A stretch of 64,000 bases of DNA from NCBI GenBank assembly GCA_022315425.1, contig JAIUPT010000050.1:434001-498000 (forward strand), written 5' to 3'. The notes beneath the pieces were generated by a model that was not told the origin of the DNA, did not search any database, and saw only the letters and a list, made by a program, of their open reading frames with translations. The DNA is from Pseudevernia furfuracea (Eukaryota; Ascomycota; Lecanoromycetes; Lecanorales; Parmeliaceae). The position numbers and the translations under genes are program-made. Shown piece after piece: positions 30,826-42,542 of the stretch. The number at the start of each line of letters is the position of its first letter. The stretch's first letter is position 1.

Positions 30826-32792
30826 ATGTGCATCCACGAGTACAACCTCTCGACCGCCTGCGGGCATTACTTCCCAAAGCTGCCACCGTCAGCCAAACCG
30901 AACGTATTCTTCGATAACTATCACTCAACCATCGCCGTCCCACAAAGCCTAACATGCCCTGCAGTCAAGCTCGCCTTGAAGTTCTACCACGATCAAGTGG
31001 TGTACATTCCAGCCGACATGAGTTGTGGAACGAAGGTTGACATCCCCAAGTTGTGCCCCATCGTCCACATGCCACGCGATGGCCCAACAAATAGAGCGAT
31101 CAGGGAGCAACAAAACGCAGTAGATCTGCTAAACAAGACAATGCTACGCAACGGCCTTGACCCTTGGCACATGGCGCAAATCGAGATCGATGCAGCGCTT
31201 CTGGACCAGTGCTCAAATCGTGCGAAGCCTGGGGAATACAGTCCTGCAGAACTGCGACGGCACAGAGAGCAGCATTATCCGGCGAACATGTACGCGCATG
31301 TTCAGAATCTCAAAGCTTTCCAAACACGAGACCGGAAATTCATGACGCCAAATGTCAGATACACCCACGTGGAGTTCGGTTGCGGCGGGCCTTTTTCCGC
31401 AGAATGCTTGACGGGATGGGATGAAGTAGGATTACTCACACAGCGCTTGCACCTTTGGAGCGACAAGGCCACTCACCCAAAGACCTGCAATCTCGAGTGC
31501 TTGGTAGGATGGAGCGGAGGAGACTTGAACAAATATCGCCAGCAAACCTGGGTAGGTGACGATCTAAGGAAATGGGGACACGTCGCGTACCCCACGCTCG
31601 CCCGCGAGTATGTGTTTAAGCACACCGAACATTGGGTTGCAGTCGACTACAGCAATGTCAGTCACCTGCACGCCGACCAATTTGACTGGGACGGTGAGAA
31701 GTTCGTGAGGAAGAATGACCTTCCAAATGGTCAAGTGTTCAACATACCGGAGATCGTGTCGGTGCCGGTGCCAAAGTGTCTCCACCAGGTCTTGCGCGAA
31801 ATGAGGGGGATGCCGTTCTCAGAGTCTCCACCGGCAGAGGAGAGCGACCAGGCTTCGATCGAAGATATTCTAGGACGGCTACCAGAAGCCTTCGAAGAGT
31901 CTCCACCGGCAGAGGAGAGCGACGGGGCTTCGATCGAAGATATTCTAGGACGGCTACCAGAAGCCTTCGAAGAGCAGCAACCGTTGTCAAGAAATGGTTC
32001 AGAACCGCTGGTGGTTACTGCGGAGAGTTCTGAAAGCGGTTCAACTATGGTGGATGAGCCGGTATCGGTGGAGACACCAAAGATGGCGGAGGCGCGGAGG
32101 CAGAGGGCGAGGCAAGTGATGAGAGAGAAGATTAAGAGGTTCTTCCCCAACGGGAATTGGAAGTTGATGAATGAAGAAGGTTAGAGATCGCCAACTTGTA
32201 CTTAACAGCGCGAGACTAAGACTGATACCTTGACAGACAATGTTTCTGCAGAAGCCGGCAATGAGAAAGAGCATAAAGCAAAGAACGTGGTTTTGAAAAA
32301 CTCTTCAAGCTCGGAGACAATACGTGCAATGGGTAAGAACCCCACGGTTGAGACAAGTGACCCTTGCACCAATACTGCGTGACGGACTAACACTCATCAG
32401 CGTCTCTAAACTCAGGAGGAACAACAGCACATACCGGTACCTTGACTGCAAACCACCAAGCAAGAAATCATACTCGAGCTGACAACCTACCCTTGGCTGG
32501 CCCAGCCACCCTCCCCTCGACCCCCACACCCATCCAAAGACCACGTACACCCTCCTTTGAAACCCCATACCTCAACCTCACCTCGGGTTCAGCTCAAACT
32601 GACGACCCATCTTTCACAGATCCCCCCACCGCCCTCGAACACCCACTCCCAGACGTCCAGATCGCGGAGAACCACCGACCTGAACTCCCTTCCTCAGACG
32701 ACGATGACGAGTCGAACAGCGCACCGATCGGTAACATCCGTGGTGATTCGTACGATACCGTAGAGGACGAGCAGGAGTCGAACGGGGCGTGA
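30826..32792 (+). CDS. Large member of the MC..CGH family with internal 25-aa repeat
   Basis: Three exons, 30826-32179, 32237-32332 and 32401-32792. Introns are GTTAGA...ACAG and GTAAGA...ATCAG with CTAAC branch. They total 613 aa in frame. It starts MCIHEYNLSTACGHYFPKLP, the motif shared with the two upstream small genes. The first 300 residues contain scattered Cys (SCGTKVD, LDQCSNR, EFGCGGPFSAEC, KTCNLECLVGW) and an aromatic-rich block. Residues about 333-382 are two near-identical 25-aa units (SPPAEESD, ASIEDILGRLPEAFE). The rest is acidic, Ser/Thr/Pro-rich and probably disordered. No known catalytic domain is seen. Both introns close the frame into a long open exon, which supports the extended C-terminus. 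Confidence 0.7.
31822..31971 (+). repeat. 75-bp in-frame tandem repeat
   Basis: Two 75-nt units beginning GAGTCTCCACCGGCAGAGG differ only around AGGCTTCGAT versus GGGCTTCGAT. They are an exact multiple of three, so the duplication keeps the frame of the gene at 30826. Confidence 0.9.
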
Positions 32793-33150
32793 AGGATAGT
32801 GAACCAATCGATGGTCGGACCAACGGGGACAAATGGATAAGAGCCAGAGCAACGTGTGGCAACACCTGGGGGGAAGAAAACTCGAGCACAGTCGTTATTG
32901 CTGGCGTTTGAAACTTGGGGAGAATGGCGTTTACGGAAGCTGGCGTTGGAGTCCGGAGCAGGGATTTGGAATTTGATAGTGTTGAGCAAAATACAGACCC
33001 TCCGCCTACCCGGATCTGGGGGCCTACATTGCATCAGCATCAGCATTGTGGATTTGTGAGTTTTGTGAATTCGATGAGGTAGAGAGAGTATGATAGGAAA
33101 CGAGGATAAAATTAGATGGGTATCAAAGCATATCTAGCAATACAAACGCT

Positions 33151-33178
33151 TCCCATCCATCCATCCATCCATCCATCC
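33151..33178. repeat. (CCAT)n microsatellite
   Basis: About seven CCAT units between the convergent genes ending at 32792 and 33263. Confidence 0.9.
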
Positions 33179-33262
33179 GTTCTATTCTTCACCCATGCGC
33201 CGAGCAATGACCTCCACACGCCCGCTAATTGGTTTTCACTCTTCAATCTTTGCACATAGTCT

Positions 33263-35153
33263 CTAGTGTACAGCACCACACGCACATTCCAAACTCCTCT
33301 TAAAATCTCCCTGATAATGATCCAGATCCGCCATCGTTCTCAATTCATCGAGCGGCTTGCCTAGCCAATTAGCGAATCTTGGTGAGGTTGCCAGCTGTTC
33401 TTTGAGCTCTTTTGTCACGGCTTCGGTATCCACGTCTAGGTATTCCCGCAAGAACACGCCGATTTCGGTGTTCTCGTGGTTGCCGATGAGAGGACTGGCG
33501 TGTTTGGGGTTGGAGGCGTAGATGTTTACGTCGACGGCTGTAATGCTGTCAGTCTCACAGTGCTCAAACCAAAGAGAGGGAAGGGAACAAACCAGAATGG
33601 CCATGCGTAGTCCACCCAACCTGGGCTCTCCGACTGATAATATCCGCAAAGATGTAAGATGCGGGCCAGGGGTCTGAGTTATCTACCAAGCGGTTTATCT
33701 CATCATCTGTAGCATCGTAGACTCCGAGTCCTTGCTCAATGAGCTTTTCGCGGATGTAGGTGGCTAGGTCTTCTCTTGAGCCTTTGCCCTGCTTTGCAAG
33801 ATGATCTCGGAGTTGATAGGCGAGGGATTCGGCGGAGTGGGTGGAATTGATGAGCATATCTGGGTACCAACGGTAGACTGGGTACGCATCGTGGAGTTCT
33901 GCGATTGTTAGCTAGGTTCTTGGTTTTCTGCAATAAGGATGCTCACGTCGAGCTGTTGCCAATCCGCCTGTTTCGTGATCACTGGTGCCGACCAGTACAC
34001 CCTCCACGGTATCCTTGTCTAAGAAGTCTAGGACACTGGCGAAGGCCTTGTCGTATGCCAGCACCTCATGCACCTGTGCAACAGGATCATTCCCATGACC
34101 GGCATGGTCGATCCTGCTTCCCTCAATCATAAGGAAGAAACCCTGATCACTGTCCTCCGTTGCATCACTCAGAGCCCTCAGCGCAGTCCGCGACATTTCA
34201 TCAAGCGAAGGGTAGACATCGTTCATATTCCTCCGGTCGACCTCATACGGAATATCCGTTTTCGCAAACAATCCAAGCAACGGCAAATTAACACCGCTAC
34301 CTAAGTTCAGCCCATCAAAACTCTCCCGATCGTCCACGTAGCTAAACCCATTCTTTTTTGCTATAGCTACCACGTTCTTGTCATCGTCTCTGCAAGAACC
34401 GTCTGTAGTATTAGGCAGGAAATGGCATCGGCCTCCCCCAAGCATGAGATCCAGGACTCTTCCGAGCGGATGTTCTCCAATCTCCTGCTCTGCAATGAGG
34501 TCTTCCTCTGATCTCTGGTTTACATGTGCAGCGAAGCACGCCGGCGTAGCGTCTGTAATACGTGTCGTAACCACCAGTCCCGTCATGTATCCCGCCTTCT
34601 TCGCGGCCTCAAGCACAGTCCCGCAGGGCGAGTGATCAGGAAGCACAGATATAGCATGATTGTAGCTCTTCATTCCACACGAAAACGCGGTAGCACCAGC
34701 TGCAGAATCAGTGATCAGGCTTGATGTGCTCCTTGTTCTCGAGGATCCAATAAGATGCTGGTCAAGCACCAGAACATCATCAATCGACAATCCGCTCTCC
34801 GTCTGCCTAAAGCTCCTCGTCAACGACAAGCTAGTCGGCCCCATCCCATCAGATACCATGAATATCAGATTTCTTTTTCCATTCGGCTTCCCATTCTTTC
34901 CCCATCCGCCCGACTTTGCCGGATGCGACGTCTGCTGGTGTTGGTATAGAACCGCAAGGACGATCACGGCCGCTGTAGCGATGACAGCCCAAGCGAATAT
35001 GCCGATTTCTCGCCAGAAAGGCCAGCCATATTTGCCCTGCTGGGGCTTACGTTGGCCGGTCAGCAAGGCGTCTTCTTCTTCCACGTGTCGTTCGCTGGAT
35101 TGTTCGGAGGAGGGGCGGTCTTCGGAGAGGAGGGGCTCCTGTCTTTTAGGCAT
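33263..35153 (-). CDS. Vacuolar-type alkaline phosphatase (Pho8-like)
   Basis: Three minus exons, 35153-33947, 33898-33593 and 33537-33263, total 1,788 nt (595 aa) in frame. Residues 1-48 are a hydrophilic cytosolic tail, and residues about 49-70 a membrane anchor (IGIFAWAVIATAAVIVLAV), as in type II Pho8 phosphatases. NLIFMVSDGMGPTS gives the first metal-binding Asp. ITDSAAGATAFSCG holds the phosphorylated Ser. EGSRIDHAGHGND, TSDHETGG and WTTHGHSAVDVN supply the remaining metal ligands, the last one restored only by splicing intron 2. The family hydrolyses phosphomonoesters in the vacuole lumen. Length and motif order match the family fully. Confidence 0.93.
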
Positions 35154-35444
35154 GATGGCTTAGAGGTATAGTTTCTTGTAATTAAACTAAGGTGACGACG
35201 ACGCCATGGAATTTGAGACGAGATGAGATTTTCGAGTATTGAACGGGCGACGTGAGGATTATGCGTGCCGTTAAGATGGATTTTAACAAAACTAAGGTAC
35301 GACCATCGACCCTTTGACCAAGATCCTTCGGGCATGACAAAAGAACTTTGGACATGACGGATTGTGGATACTCATATCGAGTACTCTACATCCCTCTTCG
35401 AGATGAGCTCACAGTTATTGAACTTCACAATGTTCCCTATATAG

Positions 35445-35970
35445 CTACAGTAGAACTGATCTCGAATATTCTTGTTCATAAAGACAAGCCTCAACCCAAT
35501 CATTCAAATCCATCTCCTTCAACACCGTCTCAAACCCCTTCGCATCAGCGTTGCCACAAATACTACCCACCTACGAAGCTACCAGCGGAAAAGTAGCAGG
35601 TGACTGTTCGGCCCTGTTGATGAAGATTGGTGATGGTGGTAACACATTTGTCGAACATGTCGAGGTCACAGACCGACGCATTGAAGGTGATATTGGTGAA
35701 AGGATGCGCTAATTCAATTTGCCAGGACGAGTATGGGGTGGGAGACCAGAACGAGCCATTGATATCATCAGTGCTGGTGCTGTTGCTTGTGATGTCCGAT
35801 AGTGATGAGGATGATGCGCCGCCAGACGGACCACCGTTTGTCAGACCTACGCCTAGGCCAATGCCGAGGGCAATGGCAATTAGGATAGCTACACCAAGTA
35901 GAAAGAGTTTCCACGGCTTGGCACGTATCTAGCGCCAAGATCCTTTCGAAGCATTGCCTTTCTCTAACAT
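35445..35970 (-). pseudogene. GH114 (endo-alpha-1,4-polygalactosaminidase-like) pseudogene with internal deletion
   Basis: From the ATG at 35970 the frame reads MLEKGNASKGSWR, then an in-frame TAG (about 35929). It continues with a membrane anchor (KPWKLFLLGVAILIAIALGI) and a Ser-rich linker. FWSPTPYSSWQIELAHPF, CDLDMFDKCVTTI and VTCYFSAGSF are the first strands of the GH114 barrel. Just after SAGSF, near 35570, the sequence jumps one frame over to SICGNADAKGFETVLKEMDL and NDWVEACLYEQEYSRSV. This is the very C-terminus of GH114 proteins. Roughly 150-180 central residues of the barrel, including the catalytic acids, are missing. The stop plus deletion make this a clear relic. Confidence 0.75.
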
Positions 35971-36692
35971 ATCGCTATGCTGCGAGGCGTTTTAAAGGAG
36001 GCTGAGGCAGGATGGCCAATTAGAACATTTCGACATTTTCTGCAAAAGGTTTTTGAGAAGCGATACGAGGAAAAAGGCTTCGTGAACAAGAGCTGCGCTG
36101 CTATCGAGCCAAAGAATCGGACTTAGAAACTCAACCTTGCGTAAAAGATACAAAATGTAAGACGTCGAAGAGATAAACCTGAGAGGAGCTTTCGGACAGG
36201 AGAGTCATGATAGATCTCTAGCCCAGTGGATTTTTCAGGTGGGTGTGACTGAGAAGCGCAACGCGAAGGACACACGAGACACAACGCTCATATAAATCGA
36301 GAGAAAGAACAATTTCTGAAACCGCATTATGTAAATTTGTGATTGTAGAGCCCAGAACGTGTTTTCACGCCAGAATGGTCACTAGCACTGGGGCCACGAA
36401 TTCTCTCCAAATTGAGGAGGCGCAGGCCCTCAGGCCTTTGTGCCTCTTTGACGATAGGAGGGCTGAATTGAATCGCTCATATATAAAAGCAAGTGTGCAT
36501 CGCTTTGTACCAATGTGCTAGCGAGAGCAGCCTTGGCAGCATGCACTTTCATCGATGAGATGTCTCACAGTGCGATTGCGCCAGAGAAGAAGTGCGGAAT
36601 AGATAGCAGATAGCAGATAGCAGAAATAGCACCAGTCGAAGGTCATCACTTATAATCGTCGCAAGCGTGAAAGGTTGCCCTGGTTTAGTACC

Positions 36693-38327
36693 TTATCTGC
36701 CCAGCGTTCTCAGCTCAAGCCATCGAAGAGGCGGATACACGAGCGCAGCCCATGAGAACCCGACGTAGTTGCCCATCTGCCCGAAACATTAGCACACATC
36801 TAAAAGAGGAACACAGAGATGGCCGATACATACATCAGCTCCATACTCTCCTACTTGCTTCGCTATCGGTCCAATGTACCAAACCTGAGCCATACACAGA
36901 ATCGCTCCTGCCCAGCCAATAAGGAATGCGATGAGCGCCGCAATCCCTACTGGCAGTTTGTCTTGTTGATTCCAAAATGTCCAATCGTACCCAGTCCTTC
37001 TTCGAAAGATGATTTGCTCCTCTAAGATGATGGCAATCCAAATCGCTAGCCAGTATCCCATCAGCGCTAGAAAGTTTGTGAAGATTTCGCTCAGATGATC
37101 GCGACCAGCAAGCGCACACACAGTGTAGATGATCACACCAAAAGTGTTCCAGATGAATCGTGGCACCTTTTGAGCTGCTCTGCCCAAGATCTGAAAGTCA
37201 ATGCCGCTCGAGTATGTTGGATATATCGTATTTGCTATCAACCCAAGAGCAATGACTACGCCAAGGAACTTGCCAAAGCCGTGCAGTGAGGAGAAACCTT
37301 CGACTAGGAGGTTTCCTTGGCCACTTGAATACGCCGCAGAGTAAGCAGCGTTACTGGTCACACCGGAGGCAAGACCAATACCAACAATGAGCGCGAAGCT
37401 GAAAGAGGAAACCAGACCAAGCAAAGAGACGATGAATAGGGGCAGGCGCGGCGTAGACGGTGGGTAATAGACAAAAAAATCCGCGGCACCACCGGCGTAG
37501 GTGATTGCTGCGCTGAAGCAGAGGGAGAAAAATGACAGCCTGTTACCGACCCTAGTTCGAGGATCTCCTGCAGTCGGCGTGGCCAGATCGAATTGGGATG
37601 CAGAGACACCGTAAAGAATGCTGATTGCGATGAGCTGCGGAAGCCACGCGTACCGCATGTACATATGATATATCGAGATGCCGAAAGTGGTGATGACCCA
37701 GCCGATGACTGCGACGATGATGATTCCGACGACAACGGACAGATGTCCGTTAGACGATACAGCGGAGAGAATCTGGCCAGCCACGACTAGATCAATCATA
37801 GAGTATCCCAGTAGTACGATAAGATTGAGCAGTACGATCAGTTTGCTCGGCCACCATCCAAAAGTATATCTGGTAAAAATCATGGTGCGGTTCCCCGATA
37901 CTGGCCCCCAAGTTGCTATGTAGGCAACACCGAAACAGCCCAGCAAAGAACCGAACACGGCACATAATGCGGCGTCTTTGAAGCTGAGATAATAGACTGT
38001 TGGTGCGAGCATTCCAAGGGTAATGTTGACGGCGGCAAGGTTGACTGAAATCCACATGAGGAAGGCTTGAATATAGTCCTTCCATGTCTGCGCGTGAGTT
38101 TCGTGTGGCTCTACTCGCTGGACCCCTCTTGCTTCGAGGTTGTACTTGATCAGTTGCCGCTCGAATTGGCTCAAGTACAGGCCCAGTCTTCCCAAAGGCT
38201 CTGTTGGTTCTTTTGGCAATTGTGCCTGGGCTGACTGCTTCAACCTGTCACTGGATGTATCAACCGTCATTCCATCTTTCTCTATTCCTTTCTCCACATC
38301 CTCTGATATGGGCGACGGAGTTGTCAT
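36693..38327 (-). CDS. NCS1 purine-cytosine permease (Fcy2-like)
   Basis: Two exons, 38327-36834 and 36776-36693, with intron 36833-36777 (GTATGT...GGCAG). They give 525 aa in frame. An N-terminal cytosolic region of about 90 aa includes GVQRVEPHETHAQTWKDYIQ. About twelve hydrophobic segments follow. FLMWISVNLAAVNITLGML and YIATWGPVSGNRTMIFTRYT are the TM1 and TM2-3 signatures of the Fcy2 group. IIFRRRTGYDWTFWN is the characteristic late loop. The short last exon supplies MGNYVGFSWAALVYPPLRWL, the conserved C-terminal end. The family imports cytosine and purines by proton symport at the plasma membrane. It is divergent from the gene at 39109. Confidence 0.92.
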
Positions 38328-39108
38328 TGTGCCCTGTAAGAGTCAGTACGGTTGAGATTTGGAGTTTCGAGGGTGACAGCAAGATTCTTTCGCTGGAATG
38401 ATCCAGATCAAGTTCGACCGTTTATTCTCAGCCCAGAGCTTTATATTTCGATGTATCTCCCTTTTCAAGCCATCGACGGGCAGAAAACGGGTTGGATGCA
38501 AAGAGATGACAAAAGTTCTGGGCACCGGTTGCATGCGTGTCATTGCACATTACCTTGATCATTGGACTGTCTCCCTCTGCTACTCGGCATGATGTGCGGA
38601 TTTGCTCGGATGAAATACCTATATTCTGTGATGGCTTACAGACCTGGTAAGAATGTCAGTCTGGCCTAAGACGGAACGAGTTCTGCAATGGTGGCGTAGA
38701 CTTGGCAGGTTGCATTGCATTCGAAGAGCTTACCGAAACCACTCAAGAGTAACTGCTCTTTCTGTACGGATCAGTAATCAGGATATATCACGTCCTTCGT
38801 AATAGAGAAGCCCAAAATGGTTGGACTTGGAATATCACACTACACAGAAAACGCAAAGCCTCCAGCGAGAGGGTAGATGTAGAACAGAATATAGTAAAGA
38901 AGAGGATTAAAGAAGATGAAGTTGGCTCGGTTGGTTCAAAGAAAATATCGAAAGTGCATGACGCTGGGAATCGTTTCCGCGGACGGCGTCAAACTCTCAA
39001 AGTTCCAGCCAACGATCCTCGACTTTCTTCTCATCGTCCAATTGCTTCAAGAACCAAGCCATTTCTCAAGTTCACAAACTCAAAGGAAATCGACTCCGCC
39101 AAGCTACA
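38328..39108. promoter_or_regulatory. Shared divergent upstream region (permease / NDUFAF3-like)
   Basis: About 780 bp between opposite starts. Small frames here have no domain. No specific site is claimed. Confidence 0.4.
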
Positions 39109-39822
39109 ATGGCTGCTCCAAGCATCCCCCTCCTCCGCGCCCTCAGAGCCACCGAATCAACCCTCCCTCTCCGCCGTCAACCCCCACATCGACCCAAACG
39201 ATTTTCATCACACTATCCCTCACCAAACCGCCCTTCACCACACCTTCCGCACACACCCAACGTCCGCAGCCATGCGCGCCGTCTCTCAACAACCCCCACC
39301 TCCCTCTCCGCCTCACCCCCAAAAACCACCGACCGCGGCCCCACCTCCACCGAACCCACCCAAACGGACTTCGGCGCCATGGACGTATTCTCCAACGCGC
39401 CCGCCCCTACAGCCTCCATAGACGCCTGCCTCTCCGACGGCTTCCACCTCGACAACGGCGTCAAGATAACTGGCGGCTCCGGCCTACTGCTCGTATCGGG
39501 CGAAGCATTCGCCTGGCGGCCATGGGAAGCTGGTGGGCGCGGGCGACTGTTGAACAACAAAGGGCAATGGGATACAGGGGAGGGCGCGTGGGGAGTGCTG
39601 GGGTTGGTGTGGCCGAAGCCGGATTTACTGATACTGGGGTTGGGGCCGGGCATGTATCCGATCGCGCCGGAGACGAGGAGGTATATCAATGACATGGGGA
39701 TTAGGATTGATGTGCAGGACACGAGGAATGCGGCCGCGCAGTTCAATCTGCTGGCTACTGAGAGGGGGGTGGGCGATGTGGCGTGTGCTTTGATACCTAT
39801 TGGGTGGAGGGAGCCTAGATGA
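39109..39822 (+). CDS. Complex I assembly factor, NDUFAF3-like (DUF498/Mth938 fold)
   Basis: A single exon of 237 aa. The start ATG is in context CTACAATGGC. Residues 1-60 are rich in Arg, Ser and Pro with no acids and end in HARRLSTTP, a typical mitochondrial targeting peptide. The domain runs from about residue 100: ASIDACLSDGFHLDNGVKIT, GSGLLLVSGEAFAWRPW, KPDLLILGLGPGMYPIAPET and RYINDMGIRIDVQDTRNAAA, then FNLLATERGVGDVACALIP. This matches the Mth938/NDUFAF3 family, which helps assemble the matrix arm of complex I. The conserved D-T-R-N-A-A block near the C-terminus is intact. Confidence 0.9.
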   Translation: MAAPSIPLLRALRATESTLPLRRQPPHRPKRFSSHYPSPNRPSPHLPHTPNVRSHARRLSTTPTSLSASPPKTTDRGPTSTEPTQTDFGAMDVFSNAPAPTASIDACLSDGFHLDNGVKITGGSGLLLVSGEAFAWRPWEAGGRGRLLNNKGQWDTGEGAWGVLGLVWPKPDLLILGLGPGMYPIAPETRRYINDMGIRIDVQDTRNAAAQFNLLATERGVGDVACALIPIGWREPR

Positions 39823-40098
39823 TGGATATATCTGTGCTGTGAGTAATTGATGTTGTAGTTCAGGTGGTCACTATTATCAGGGCTCATGATCATACAGGTT
39901 CATGGGAGCAAATTACAGTGAAGTTATCTGGGGTACCAACCGCCTTGGACTTTACGTCCGACCCTAGATCATCATACAGGAATGAAAATATATGTACGTT
40001 GAGCCTGCTTGTTACCTTCCCCTTGAAAAGGAGCCCCGTTTCTTGCCTCAACAAGACTGTTACTTCCATAAACAAGCTCCTCACATCTTCTGATTAGC

Positions 40099-41116
40099 TC
40101 ATAGCACCAAAGCAGCCATAGCTCCAAGGACCAGTGGAACACCCGTAACGGCAGCTTTGGCAGCACCACCCGCACGGAAAGAGGTTTTCAGCGATGTTGA
40201 TGGTGCCACAACCGTCGGTGGTAGAGTTGTTGGCACGCTTGGTGCTACAGTTGGCGTCACGGATTCCGTCGCCAATGTGGCAACGACGGAAGGTAGGAAG
40301 TGAGACTTCTGGTGGTTGTGGATATCAGTGGCATTGGCGCCTTTGTAGTGATCCAGGTGGGTGGAGGGTTGTTTGCCAGTGGCGAAAGGTTTGGCAGCGT
40401 GGTCCTTGGTATGAGTGTGATCCTCAGTACGAGTGTGGTCCTTGGTATAGGTCTTGGACTCGCCTGTCGCGTAAAGCTTGATGGTGTTGGTGGTGTTGGA
40501 GGTGTGGTGCTTCTTGATATCAACGGTGCCTGTTGGCTCTTGAATCTGTCCATCGGAGGCTTGATTCACTGCACTCGCTGATTCCTTTACGGATTTTGCT
40601 GACTCTTTCGCGGCTTTCTTTGACGTGGTAGCGGCTGCCGGTGTTGATGAGGAGGTGCTGATGGAGTTCGAGATGCCGAATTGGTCCGACCATTGGAAGT
40701 CGCCAGTATCTGCAATGATCTTAAGGCCGTAGTTATGGTTTCCATCAGGCACAAGATCTGTTACGGGGGTCCAGACGAATGAGCCACTGTTGGGGGTGTG
40801 GTCTACAATGCAGCCGATTTCCTGGATATCGGAGGAGTCACCCTGGCAGAGGACGAGGGAAACGGAATTCCCAGTATTGTTCTAGAGAAGGGAGATCAGC
40901 GTCTGTGACCAGAGCAGTAGGAAGCACAAAGGTACTCACATCCCAGCGGATAGTGTACGGCGCGCTCCCAGGAACGATGTCATGGAGGCCAGGAAGGTTA
41001 ATTGCATTGCAATTGGGGGTTGGGTCACTACTCTTTGCTTGTTGAGCGCAGACATCGGTAGCTGAGATGAGGCCTGCATTGGCCAAAATGGCGAGAGTCG
41101 CAAGCTTAATACGCAT
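40099..41116 (-). CDS. Kre9/Knh1-type Ser/Thr-rich GPI-anchored wall protein
   Basis: Exons 41116-40940 and 40881-40099, with intron GTGAGT...TCTAG of 58 nt, give 319 aa in frame. The signal peptide is MRIKLATLAILANAGLISA. The N-terminal domain (residues about 20-130) has LPGLHDIVPGSAPYTIRWD, NNTGNSVSLVLCQGDSSDIQ and GSFVWTPVTDLVPDGNHNYG. This is the pattern of the Ser-Thr-rich GPI-anchored membrane family (Kre9/Knh1 N-terminal-like). A long Ser/Thr/Lys/His-rich stalk includes several THTKDH-like units. A final hydrophobic segment (AAVTGVPLVLGAMAALVL) serves as a GPI signal. A structural or assembly role in the wall is inferred from the family. Confidence 0.85.
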
Positions 41117-41793
41117 GTTTCTTTGCTTGGAGAGTCGAATTTTGAGCGTTGTGCGATACAAAAGAGCGGGAACAATATACAATGAGCGTGTAGAGACCGG
41201 AATGGACACTGGTTGCGAAAGAGCGACTGGATGAAGCAAGCAATAAATGAGTGTATAAAGACAACGAGGCAGTGCCAGTGACTAAAAGAGAGAAATACGA
41301 AGTGCGCCGTTAAAGGCTGGGTATTTGAAGTTCATTTCTATCGTAATTTTCTTTCATTCAGTCTCAACATGAAACGCTCGCTTAAGAACCCCTCAGGGTT
41401 ACAATGGTTATCAGTTGCGACTGGGTGGCTGATTCAGCTGATCGAACCATTCTTCTCGAGGGGTCCCTCGGTCCAATCTCTTTCTGTGGATGTTGTCACA
41501 TTAGCTCCATGATGACTTCGCCTCCAAGACGCACGAGCTACTCGAGCTACTGTCACCGGCTGTCTTCCGCCTTGGTGCCTTCGGACTTTCTGGCAGACCT
41601 CGTGCATTATTTTGGTGGCGAAGAAGTTGCTGCGTGATCAAAACATGTGCTCTGACGGCGCAGCGTAGTACCACGATTGTTGACCTTCAGGGGCGCTATC
41701 TTTGGAAATGAAAACCCTCGGTTCTTGATGAGGTCCATCTCATAAAGTGGTTCATCTTCTGCCAGAATCGAGTTCGTGGACCAAGCCTGCTAT
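41117..41793. other. Intergenic, nothing recognised
   Basis: Upstream of the Kre9-like gene and downstream of the small membrane protein gene. The plus frame 41404-41637 lacks any domain. Confidence 0.4.
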
Positions 41794-42126
41794 TCATAGC
41801 CGTTGGTAGTATTCGTATGAGAGCGCGAGAGGAACAACGACCAAACCGAAGCAGGCGACAGCGAAGCAAATGGCAATGTAGGTTCGAGCGCGCCTCAAAG
41901 GTGGATTCGGCAACCTAAGTCGCTGTTGCTGGATCTTCGCCAGTGCGACATCCTTGTAAGTGGGCAGAGGTTCGGCCATGTATTCTTCGATGTACGACGG
42001 CGGCCTGGAGAGAGAGCTGGGACGTGACGGAGGAGGCAGGTGTGCAGCTTCCAAATCAGCCATGGGTGTGGTTTGAGAAGTCATAGTCCAGGTGTATGTA
42101 TGAGTGTGAGAGCGTGCGAAAGTCAC
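41794..42126 (-). CDS. Small single-pass membrane protein, function unknown
   Basis: A frame of 110 aa. An internal ATG at residue 15 (MTSQTTPMADLEAAHLPPPS) is an equally good start. The N-terminal half is Pro/Ser-rich with PPSYIEEYMAEPLPTYKDV, containing PPSY and LPTY motifs that resemble WW-domain or ubiquitin-ligase docking sites. After a basic stretch (LPNPPLRRART) a 22-residue hydrophobic segment follows (IAICFAVACFGLVVVPLALS), then a short tail. This architecture is common in small fungal membrane proteins. No homologue is named. Confidence 0.55.
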   Translation of the reverse strand: MTFARSHTHTYTWTMTSQTTPMADLEAAHLPPPSRPSSLSRPPSYIEEYMAEPLPTYKDVALAKIQQQRLRLPNPPLRRARTYIAICFAVACFGLVVVPLALSYEYYQRL

Positions 42127-42542
42127 ATGAGAATACGGCTTGAGAGAAGAAGATTGGTAGCTGGCAGTATCAACAATGGCAGGTACTTGCGGGGCGGTTT
42201 CTTTGCTGTATCTCCTAAAGACCTAGGCAGCCCATTTATATTATGTGTGTATGCAATTAGCATATTCGTATTCAGCTTTGGCGGCATGGCTGCGCCTCAG
42301 TGTTATGCGTTACCCCTGTAATGAGTACTCTGATGCACTCCGTATCTTTGAGTAGTCTTGTGGGTCAGATTCCTCATCTTCAAATCGGGTTGCCGTTTAG
42401 AAAGATTTTGTTGCATAATAAATTTCCGCTGACGGCCATTGCGTCATCGGTGTCGGCGAAAACGAGAACCGCATCGTTGACAATCGTGAACAAGAGCACC
42501 ACCGGCTACAAGACAGCGCAAGCCCAGCGGCAATCCCAAAAG

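Noticed and set aside
42300..42542. N-terminal 81-residue extension of the GST as a targeting peptide
   Set aside because: It does not look like a clean mitochondrial or secretory signal, and the internal ATG has better context and matches the family start.
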